From the NCBI GenBank assembly GCA_031275395.1, contig JAISOU010000004.1, positions 1 to 25,252 on the forward strand: a stretch of DNA of 25,252 bases, read 5' to 3'. Origin of the DNA: Helicobacteraceae bacterium. GTDB lineage: Bacteria; Campylobacterota; Campylobacteria; Campylobacterales; SZUA-545. Made by a program: the position numbers and the translations under genes. Below the pieces are notes generated by a model. It had not been told where the DNA came from. It did no database searches and saw nothing but the letters and a program-made list of their open reading frames with translations. This document shows positions 15,342-22,488 of this stretch, piece after piece. The first letter of the stretch is position 1. Each line of letters begins with the position of its first letter.

Positions 15342-16574
15342 TTGAGAGCGACAAACGGTTGGGGCTTTTTGCTTTTTTCTCTCGCCGTTTTTTCGGCGGC
15401 GCTTTTGCGCGCTTATTTCGCGGACGCTTTGCCGATCGGCGTTCTAGCCGCTTTTTCCTATTTTTTCTTTTTGGCGGCTCTTGTTTTCTCGGCGCGTTTT
15501 GGGCGGTTAAATATCTTTTACGCGCTTTTATTCGCTTGGGCGATCGGCGCTTTGCTTACGAGCGATCTAAGCGCCGACGACGTTAATCGCGATCAGGCCG
15601 ATCTTTTGCGCCTTGCCGCGTGGTATCTTATTCCGATTAACTTCGCGGTTTTCGCGTGGTTGGAGGAGCGATCGTTTCTTTCCGTCCATTCTTTAGTAAG
15701 AGCGGTTTTGATCGTATCGCAAATGGGCGCGGTCTTATTCATCGCGGACTCGCTCTATCTGGATACGGCGCGATCGGCGCTGACATACGAACTATTTAAC
15801 GCGCCCGATTTTTTGTCGCCTATCCCGCAAACGTCGCTTTTGTTCGTCGCGTTCGCCGCGATCTCGCTTGGCGCGAAAATCATAACCAAAACGCAAAAAA
15901 CGCTTGAAATCGCCTTCCTTTTCGCGTTGATCGGTTCGCTTTTCGCGCTATTTGTCTATCCCGACGCGATCGGACAGTTTGTTTTTTTGCTCTCGTCGTC
16001 CCTGATCGTTTCGGCGGGATTTATGCACTTAGCTTACAGCCTCGCCTATTACGACGAATTGACGGGCGTTTTGGGACGGCGCGCCCTTAACGAAGGTATG
16101 GCGAAACTTTCAGGACGTTACGCGATCGCTATGATCGATATTGATCATTTCAAACGTTTCAACGACGAACATGGACACAACGTCGGCGATCAGGCGCTTA
16201 AAATGATCGCCGCTAAACTCGCTCTAATTCGCGGCGGCGGTATTGTATATCGTTACGGGGGCGAAGAGTTTTGCGTTATCTTTGGCGGAAAAGACAAACG
16301 CGAAGCCCAACAATATTTAGAAGAAACGCGCAAGGCGATCGAGGACTCGCCTTTCGTCAAGCGATCGCCCTCGCGCCCCAAAAAAACCGCTAAAACCCAT
16401 AATCGAGTCCGCCGTTCGGAAGTCGCCTACGAAACGATACCGATTACAATCAGTATCGGCGTAGCCGACAGCGATAGCGGCTTAAACCAAAACGAAACGC
16501 TCAGAGCGGCGGATCGCGCGCTGTACAGAGCGAAAGAAAACGGGCGCAACCGCGTCGTACTGCAAGGAAAATAA
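15342..16574 (+). CDS. Membrane diguanylate cyclase (GGDEF)
   Basis: Makes cyclic-di-GMP from two GTP. The N-terminal 230 residues form about seven or eight hydrophobic segments with little outside the membrane, an unassigned sensor. The GGDEF domain (about 237-408) starts 'YYDELTGVLGRRAL', has 'MIDIDHFKRFNDEHGHNVGDQ' and the active-site 'RYGGEEF' (GGEEF at 306-310). The inhibitory I-site RxxD five residues before GGEEF is missing; the residues there are RGGG. A basic insert, 'RSPSRPKKTAKTHNRVRR' (341-358), interrupts the domain before 'PITISIGVA'. The start is TTG with AAAGG upstream. Its TAA overlaps the der ATG by one base (TAATG). Confidence 0.92.
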   Translation: MRATNGWGFLLFSLAVFSAALLRAYFADALPIGVLAAFSYFFFLAALVFSARFGRLNIFYALLFAWAIGALLTSDLSADDVNRDQADLLRLAAWYLIPINFAVFAWLEERSFLSVHSLVRAVLIVSQMGAVLFIADSLYLDTARSALTYELFNAPDFLSPIPQTSLLFVAFAAISLGAKIITKTQKTLEIAFLFALIGSLFALFVYPDAIGQFVFLLSSSLIVSAGFMHLAYSLAYYDELTGVLGRRALNEGMAKLSGRYAIAMIDIDHFKRFNDEHGHNVGDQALKMIAAKLALIRGGGIVYRYGGEEFCVIFGGKDKREAQQYLEETRKAIEDSPFVKRSPSRPKKTAKTHNRVRRSEVAYETIPITISIGVADSDSGLNQNETLRAADRALYRAKENGRNRVVLQGK

Positions 16575-17899
16575 TGTTCAAAATCGCGCTTGTAGGTCTT
16601 CCAAACGTCGGCAAAAGCACGTTGTTTAACCGCTTGAACAGAGGTTACGACGCGATCGTAAGCGACGTCGCGGGAACGACTAGGGATATTCGCGTAGCTC
16701 GCGCCGTTATCGACGCGAACGAAGTCGAGATTGTCGATACGGGCGGGCTGGAAAATCGCGACGAAACGTTTGCAATCGTTCGTAGAAAGGCGCTTGAAAC
16801 CGCAAAAAAAGCCGACCTGGCGCTTTTTTTAATCGACGGTCAGAAGCCGCCCGACGACGAAGAGAGAAAGCTCTTTTACGAATTGCAAAAGCAAAATCCG
16901 TCGATCGCCCTACTATTAAATAAGATAGATAACGACGATATGGAAAATCGCGCGTTCGAGTATATGAGCTTCGGCGCGAAAAAACTTTTTACAATCTCTT
17001 GCGCCCACAAACGCGGGCTAACGCGGTTGGAAAAGTGGATCGGATCGCTGATAAAAACGCAAGAGGGCGAAAGCGCCCGCGAAGAGGGCGAAAACCAAGA
17101 AGAGGCGATCAGAGCGGCTATTATCGGGCGACCAAACGTGGGCAAAAGCGCGTTGCTAAACGCTTTGGTCGGATTCGAGCGATCGGTCGTCAGTCCGATC
17201 GCGGGGACGACAATCGATCCGGTCGATGAACAGATAACGATTAACGGACGGAAAATCGTCTTTATCGATACGGCGGGCGTTCGCAAACGAAGCAGAATCG
17301 AAGGGATTGAGCGTTTCGCTTTCGATCGCACCGAAAAGGCGTTGCAAAAAGCCGACGTGGCGTTGATTGTTCTTGATTGTAGCGAGGATTTTACCGAGCT
17401 TGACGAGAGGATCGCGGGGCTTGCGGACAAGCACAAAACCGCCGCGATCCTCGTTTTGAACAAATACGACGTCGCCCGCGAAAGCTACGCGCAGCTAGAA
17501 AAACAGACGCGGGAGCGTTTTGTTTTTTTAAGCTACGCGCCGATCGTTACCCTTAGCGCGACGAGCAAAAAGCGCGTGCATAAGCTAGCCGATCTGATTA
17601 CCGCCGCGTATGAAAACTACTCGCGACGTATTCCAACCTCGCAGCTAAACGAGCTGATCGAAGAGGCGACAAACAGGCACAAAATCCCTAGCGATCGCGG
17701 TAAAGCGGTGAAAATATATTACGCGGCGCAATACGGGACAAAACCGCCGAAAATCTCTTTGGTTTCAAATCGTCCGCGGTCGATCCACTTTAGTTATCTG
17801 CGATATTTGGCAAATAAATTACGAGAAAATGTCGATTTTGTTGGGACTCCTATCGTAATTGAGGCAAAATTACGGCAAAATACTACTTCGTTAAAGTAG
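16574..17899 (+). CDS. der: Ribosome biogenesis GTPase Der (EngA)
   Basis: Essential double-GTPase needed for 50S subunit assembly. G domain 1 has 'GLPNVGKSTLFN' (G1), 'AGTTRD' (G2), 'DTGG' (G3) and 'NKID' (G4). G domain 2, starting near residue 185, has 'GRPNVGKSALLN', 'AGTTIDPVDE', 'DTAGVRKR' and 'NKYD'. The C-terminal KH-like domain ends the 441-residue protein, a normal length. An acidic linker rich in Glu ('EGESAREEGENQEE') joins the two G domains. Its start overlaps the stop of the diguanylate cyclase gene by one base, so the two are very probably translated from one mRNA. Confidence 0.97.
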   Translation: MFKIALVGLPNVGKSTLFNRLNRGYDAIVSDVAGTTRDIRVARAVIDANEVEIVDTGGLENRDETFAIVRRKALETAKKADLALFLIDGQKPPDDEERKLFYELQKQNPSIALLLNKIDNDDMENRAFEYMSFGAKKLFTISCAHKRGLTRLEKWIGSLIKTQEGESAREEGENQEEAIRAAIIGRPNVGKSALLNALVGFERSVVSPIAGTTIDPVDEQITINGRKIVFIDTAGVRKRSRIEGIERFAFDRTEKALQKADVALIVLDCSEDFTELDERIAGLADKHKTAAILVLNKYDVARESYAQLEKQTRERFVFLSYAPIVTLSATSKKRVHKLADLITAAYENYSRRIPTSQLNELIEEATNRHKIPSDRGKAVKIYYAAQYGTKPPKISLVSNRPRSIHFSYLRYLANKLRENVDFVGTPIVIEAKLRQNTTSLK

Positions 17900-17946
17900 G
17901 AAAAGAGTAGGATAACACGATCAACTTCGGGGGAGAGGGTGGCTAA

Positions 17947-19311
17947 ATGAAACAACTAGGCTTTTTCGGCAAGATCCGCAATCGCTTCATCTTGTCGTTT
18001 TCGGTGATCGTCGCGATTTTGACGGCGACAATTATCGGTCTTTTGTGGTACGACTACAAAGACATAACCAACCAAGCGGCTAGAGAGTCGATGACGCGGC
18101 TAAGCGAATCGATCTTCCAAACGCTCTTTTTCGCTATGAATAATGGCGGTAGCGAGCAGGTGCATGCGGCGTTAGACGACGCAAAACAAAGAAAAATTGT
18201 CGAGCGGCTCAATTTGCACGTCTCAAAAGAGATCATCGAGAGCTTCCGTCAGGGTATCGAGGTTTATAACCCGCCTCAAGATATCCGCGACGTTTTCGAG
18301 AACAACGACAAATTACCGCAGGTTGAGTTTGCAAAGGGTAAGTTAATACCCGTCGCCAACGTAGAACCTATCGGGCGCGACGATCAGCTCATTAAACGCG
18401 GCGCGCGTTTTATCAAGCCGTTCATAGCCGAAGAACAGTGTGTCGTCTGCCATTTCAACGTTACCAACGGCACGGTTTTGGGCGTTATGGACTTGATTAT
18501 TTCGCAGGACAGATACGATCAAATCTCCACGGAATCGATCAAAAAGGTCGTTCTCGTGATGTTAGGGTTGATCCTCGTTGGCGGCGTGATTATGAACTTC
18601 GTTTCGTCTAGCCTAATCTTTAGCCCTCTTTACGAGCTTAGAGAGGCGGTCAAGAGATTAGCGGGAACTGCGGGCGATCCGGATGTTAGACTGCAAGAAC
18701 GCGGCTATAACGAATTCGGCGAAGTGGCGCACCACTTCAATCGCTTTATCGATAAGGTATATGTGATTAACCGTCGCCTTACCACAGAGCAGAAGAAGAC
18801 GCAAAAACTCCTCGAAGAGCGCGAAATCGAGTTCCAACGCCGCGTTGAAGAGGTCAGGAAGTCCGATCGCGAACAACGTCGCTACGTCGAGATCGTCGAT
18901 AACAACGTTATTATTTCGAGAACCGATCCGAGCGGCGTAATCACGTCGGTGAGCGAAGCCTTTAGCCGCGTTTCAGGTTACTCGAAAGAGGAGTTGATCA
19001 ATATGCCTCATAATATAGTCAGGCATCCGACGACTCCCGCGTCGGTCTTTGTCGAAATGTGGCATACGATCAAAGCTGGCGCGATCTGGCAAGGCGAGCT
19101 TAAGAACCGCAAAAAAGACGGATCGCCGTATTGGGTAAGAATGGTTATTTCGCCATTGTTTAACGACCAAAACGAGATCAAGGGCTTTGTAGCGGTTTGC
19201 TTGGATATTACCGAGCAAAAAGAGCTTGAGGCGCTTATGGTTAAACCTACCGATCAAGACGCGGAGGCGCAAACTTCGGCTACGCAGAAGAAAACGCTTC
19301 GCTTCGAGTAA
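17947..19311 (+). CDS. Membrane sensor with c-type haem motif, HAMP and PAS, no output domain
   Basis: A 454-residue sensor. TM1 is about 14-34; the periplasmic domain (35-200) has 'SESIFQTLFFAMNNGG' at 53-68 and CxxCH at Cys165-His169 ('EEQCVVCHF') followed by 'GTVLGVMDL'; TM2 is about 201-221; then HAMP (222-275), a charged coiled coil (276-310) and one PAS domain (about 312-425) of the Aer type ('HNIVRHPTTP', 'WQGELKNRKKDGSPYWVRMVISPLF', ending 'DITEQKELE'). It then stops after about 28 unstructured residues: no kinase, GGDEF, EAL or methyl-accepting domain. It would have to signal through a partner, as CetB does with CetA in Campylobacter (analogy only). The Asp of the Aer 'RHPD' motif is Thr362 here. 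A G-rich ribosome binding site (GGGAGAGGG) lies about 7 bases upstream. Confidence 0.9.
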   Translation: MKQLGFFGKIRNRFILSFSVIVAILTATIIGLLWYDYKDITNQAARESMTRLSESIFQTLFFAMNNGGSEQVHAALDDAKQRKIVERLNLHVSKEIIESFRQGIEVYNPPQDIRDVFENNDKLPQVEFAKGKLIPVANVEPIGRDDQLIKRGARFIKPFIAEEQCVVCHFNVTNGTVLGVMDLIISQDRYDQISTESIKKVVLVMLGLILVGGVIMNFVSSSLIFSPLYELREAVKRLAGTAGDPDVRLQERGYNEFGEVAHHFNRFIDKVYVINRRLTTEQKKTQKLLEEREIEFQRRVEEVRKSDREQRRYVEIVDNNVIISRTDPSGVITSVSEAFSRVSGYSKEELINMPHNIVRHPTTPASVFVEMWHTIKAGAIWQGELKNRKKDGSPYWVRMVISPLFNDQNEIKGFVAVCLDITEQKELEALMVKPTDQDAEAQTSATQKKTLRFE

Positions 19312-19313
19312 GG

Positions 19314-19360
19314 TTTTTTTAACGGCAGGTCGTCGTTAGACGGCTTGCCGTTTATTTTTT
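19314..19360 (+). terminator. Intrinsic terminator between the two haem sensors
   Basis: A 14-bp stem (19321-19334 with 19339-19352, two G-T pairs) with the tetraloop GTTA is followed by TATTTTTT (19353-19360), a canonical Rho-independent terminator 9 bases after the PAS sensor stop. The next ATG is only 21 bases after the T run, which leaves almost no room for a separate promoter before the GGDEF gene. Confidence 0.85.
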
Positions 19361-19381
19361 ATCCGCAAAAGAGAGATTCTG

Positions 19382-21220
19382 ATGGTTAGAACCGGAAAGA
19401 GAGGCGTTAGGAAAGAGGATTTAAGTTTCTTTGATAAGCTTCGCACGCGTTTTACCATAGCGCTCTTAGGCGCGGTTTTAGTAATTACGTCGTTTGTCCT
19501 CTACACTCTCGTTCAAGATTATCGCGATATTATCAACGAGTCGGCTAAGAACTCTATGGATAGGTTAAGCAAAGCGATTTTTCAAACGCTCTACACCTCT
19601 ATGAATAGCGGCGCGAACTCCGAACAGGTGCGCGAAGCGCTAGAGCGCGCCCAAGGCGAACACTACGTCAAAACGCTCGAACTATATGTGGGACAACAGA
19701 TCTACAATCGTTTTCGCCGCTCCGAAACGATTCCGAATTATCCCGCCAAGGTCGAGGAGATATTTAAAAGCGGCAAAGAGCATTTTAGTTTAATAGAAAG
19801 CGAGTTTGACCGAGAAATACATTATCTTAAACCTTTCAAAGCCGAAGAAAATTGTTTGGCTTGCCACTACAACGCAAAAACGGGCGACGTATTAGGCGTT
19901 ATGGATTTATCATTTTCGTTAATCGAATACGATAAAAGATCGGAAAGCTTGATCAAACGTATCGCGCTGATCATAGCCGTTCTCGTGCTAGGTAGCGGCG
20001 CGATCTTATTCTACGTTTCTACGAAAATGATCTTTGCGCCTATTAAAGACCTTGAAAACGCGACGAACCGCCTATCAAAAAACGCGGGCGATCCCAACGT
20101 GCGACTTGGCGAATGGGGCAAAAACGAGTTTGGCGTGATCGCCGATCACTTCAACCGCTTTATAGAAGCCGTATATGAGATCAACCGTAAGCTAGAGCAA
20201 GAGGAAGAGAAAGTACGCGGACTTTTGGAGAATCGAGAGGCGGAGATCGAACGGCGAACGGCGCAGGTTCATGAGCTTAACCGCGAATTAAATCACTATT
20301 TCGAAGTGGTCGATGAAAACGTGATCACCTCTCGCACCGATATAAACGGGGTTATTACGGACGCTTCGGCGGCTTTATGCCGCATATCAGGCTATACCAA
20401 AGAGGAGCTTGTAGGGAAGATGCACAACATTATGCGCCACCCCGACACGCCTAGCGAGCTATTCGCGGATATGTGGGCAACGATTACGCATGGGCGGATC
20501 TGGACGGGCGAATTCAAAAATCGCACAAAAAACGGCGGTTTTTACTGGGTGCAAACCGCCATTTCGCCGCTCTTTTCCGAAACTAGCGCGATCAAAGGGT
20601 ATATCGCGATCAGGCACGATATTTCGCTCCAAAAAGAGCTTGCCGACACTTTGCAAAAGCTAAACGAGGCGACGAGGCAATCGCAAACCGATATGCTTAC
20701 GGGCATTATGAACCGCTTAAAGATCAACGAATTGTTGAATATGGAGATCGATCGCGCCGAACGATACGATCAGGATTTAAGCGTCGCGCTGTTGGACATC
20801 GACCACTTCAAAGCGGTAAACGACACCTACGGACACCTTGTAGGCGATCAGACGCTTAAAACGCTGGCGCAGATTTTAACGACGCGAACGCGAAAAACGG
20901 ACTTTGCCGCTCGTTGGGGCGGCGAGGAGTTTTTGCTCGTTCTGACAAATACGCAAGAGGAGTGGGCTATGCGCAAGATGAATCAGCTACGCGAAATTGT
21001 CGAAACGCACGATTTTGGAAGCGCTCCGAAAATAACGATAAGTATCGGCGTAGCCTCTTATCATGCGGGCGATACGCTAGAAAGTCTGGTCGGACGCGCC
21101 GACGTGGCTCTATATTTGGCGAAAGAGGGCGGTAGAAACCGCGTAGAGGTCGCCACAAATGAAACCGACAATACGAACTTAAACGACAAAAACGACAAAA
21201 AAAGAGGAAAGCGCGAATGA
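19382..21220 (+). CDS. Membrane sensor with c-type haem motif, HAMP, PAS and diguanylate cyclase domain
   Basis: A 612-residue paralogue of the gene just upstream, extended by an output domain. TM1 is about 24-44; the periplasmic domain has 'AIFQTLYTSMNSGA' (65-78) and CxxCH at Cys158-His162 ('EENCLACHY') followed by 'GDVLGVMDL'; TM2 is about 192-213; then HAMP (214-268), coiled coil (269-305), an Aer-like PAS (about 305-420, with 'RHPDTP' at 352-357 intact) and GGDEF (430-600) with 'DIDHFKAVNDTYGHLVGDQ' and GGEEF at 513-517. The inhibitory I-site RxxD (504-507) is present at the correct 5-residue spacing, so product feedback is expected. It probably converts a periplasmic haem redox or ligand state into cyclic-di-GMP levels. 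Its TGA overlaps the serS ATG (ATGA). Confidence 0.93.
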   Translation: MVRTGKRGVRKEDLSFFDKLRTRFTIALLGAVLVITSFVLYTLVQDYRDIINESAKNSMDRLSKAIFQTLYTSMNSGANSEQVREALERAQGEHYVKTLELYVGQQIYNRFRRSETIPNYPAKVEEIFKSGKEHFSLIESEFDREIHYLKPFKAEENCLACHYNAKTGDVLGVMDLSFSLIEYDKRSESLIKRIALIIAVLVLGSGAILFYVSTKMIFAPIKDLENATNRLSKNAGDPNVRLGEWGKNEFGVIADHFNRFIEAVYEINRKLEQEEEKVRGLLENREAEIERRTAQVHELNRELNHYFEVVDENVITSRTDINGVITDASAALCRISGYTKEELVGKMHNIMRHPDTPSELFADMWATITHGRIWTGEFKNRTKNGGFYWVQTAISPLFSETSAIKGYIAIRHDISLQKELADTLQKLNEATRQSQTDMLTGIMNRLKINELLNMEIDRAERYDQDLSVALLDIDHFKAVNDTYGHLVGDQTLKTLAQILTTRTRKTDFAARWGGEEFLLVLTNTQEEWAMRKMNQLREIVETHDFGSAPKITISIGVASYHAGDTLESLVGRADVALYLAKEGGRNRVEVATNETDNTNLNDKNDKKRGKRE

Positions 21221-22485
21221 TCGATCTTAAAAGACTCGAGCAGGATTTTGACGCTTTCAGAGCGCAAATTACGCGCAAAAAGGTCGATGAAGCGCTATTG
21301 GAATCCGTAAAAACAAAGGCGATCGAAACAAAGCGGTTAAAACGCGAATTAGAGGAAAGACAGGCGCTTCAAAACCGCTTAAGCAAAGATTACGGACGGC
21401 TTAAGGCAAGCGGCGAAAGCGTAGCGGAGCTTGAAGCGAAAGTGGTAGAAAACAAAAGCGAAATTATCGCGCTGACGGACATGTTGCGATCGGCGCAAAG
21501 CGCTCTTGAAAACGACGCTCTAAACCTGCCAAATCCGCCCGATTCAGACGTGCCAAACGGCGAGGACGAAAACGACAACGTAGAGTTAAGCAGGACGCTA
21601 ACGCCCCGCGTTTTTGATTTCGCTCCAAAGGCGCACTTTGAGCTTGGAATCGACGAGGGTTGGTTTGATTTTGAGCGGGCGGCGAAAATCTCCTGTAGCC
21701 GTTTTACGGTTATGCGCGGCTTAGCGGCAAAACTCGAACGCGCCCTGATCGCCTATATGATCGACTTCAACGAATCTCGCGGCTTCAAAGAGGCGTGGCT
21801 ACCCGTGTTGGTCAGTCGCAAAACGCTAACGGGAACGGCGCAGCTACCAAAGTTTGAAGCCGATCTATACCTTGCCGAAACAGGCGAGTTGCCAGAAAAC
21901 GATCTCTTTTTAACGCCCACCGCCGAAGCGCCGCTTATCAATCTTTTCTACGACGAGATTATCCATGAAGAGGAGCTACCGATCAAGATGACGGCGCATA
22001 CGCTCTGCTTTCGCAAAGAGGCGGGAAGCGCGGGTAGGGACACGCGCGGTATGATGCGCCAACACCAATTCGACAAGGTGGAGCTTGCGGCGATAACCGC
22101 GCCGGAAGATAGCAATCGGGTATTTGACGAGATACTCTCTTGCGCGAGCGATCTGCTGACAAGTTTGGAGTTACCGCACCGCAGACTTCTGCTCTGTTCC
22201 GGCGATATGGGCTTTAGCGCGGCGAAAACGATCGACATTGAGGCGTGGATTCCTAGCGAAAACCGATACCGCGAGATAAGCTCCGTAAGCAATACGCGGG
22301 ATTTTCAGCCGCGCAGAGCGAAGATCCGCTATAAAAGCGGCAAAACCAACCGCCTAACCCACGCGCTTAACGGTTCTAGCCTTGCGGTAGGGCGAACGCT
22401 TATCGCGCTTTTGGAAAACCATCAGCTCAAAGACGGAAGCGTCCGCGTTCCGCCCGTTTTGCTTCCATATTTGAAACAAGGCTAG
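21217..22485 (+). CDS. serS: Seryl-tRNA synthetase
   Basis: Class IIa synthetase that charges tRNA-Ser (and tRNA-Sec if present), 422 residues. The N-terminal antiparallel coiled coil that binds the long variable arm spans about 25-100. The core has 'TPTAEAPL' (Ser-binding TxE), motif 2 'RKEAGSAGRDTRGMMRQHQFDKVEL' region around 268-292, and motif 3 'NGSSLAVGRTLIALLEN' near the C terminus. Its ATG overlaps the stop of the diguanylate cyclase gene by 4 bp, so translation is likely coupled. The TPR gene starts 3 bases after its stop. Confidence 0.97.
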   Translation: MIDLKRLEQDFDAFRAQITRKKVDEALLESVKTKAIETKRLKRELEERQALQNRLSKDYGRLKASGESVAELEAKVVENKSEIIALTDMLRSAQSALENDALNLPNPPDSDVPNGEDENDNVELSRTLTPRVFDFAPKAHFELGIDEGWFDFERAAKISCSRFTVMRGLAAKLERALIAYMIDFNESRGFKEAWLPVLVSRKTLTGTAQLPKFEADLYLAETGELPENDLFLTPTAEAPLINLFYDEIIHEEELPIKMTAHTLCFRKEAGSAGRDTRGMMRQHQFDKVELAAITAPEDSNRVFDEILSCASDLLTSLELPHRRLLLCSGDMGFSAAKTIDIEAWIPSENRYREISSVSNTRDFQPRRAKIRYKSGKTNRLTHALNGSSLAVGRTLIALLENHQLKDGSVRVPPVLLPYLKQG

Positions 22486-22488
22486 ATC

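Noticed and set aside
16876-17463. Long 195-codon antisense frame over der
   Set aside because: Der is complete on the plus strand with all motifs; the antisense translation is Ser/Arg-rich with no domain.
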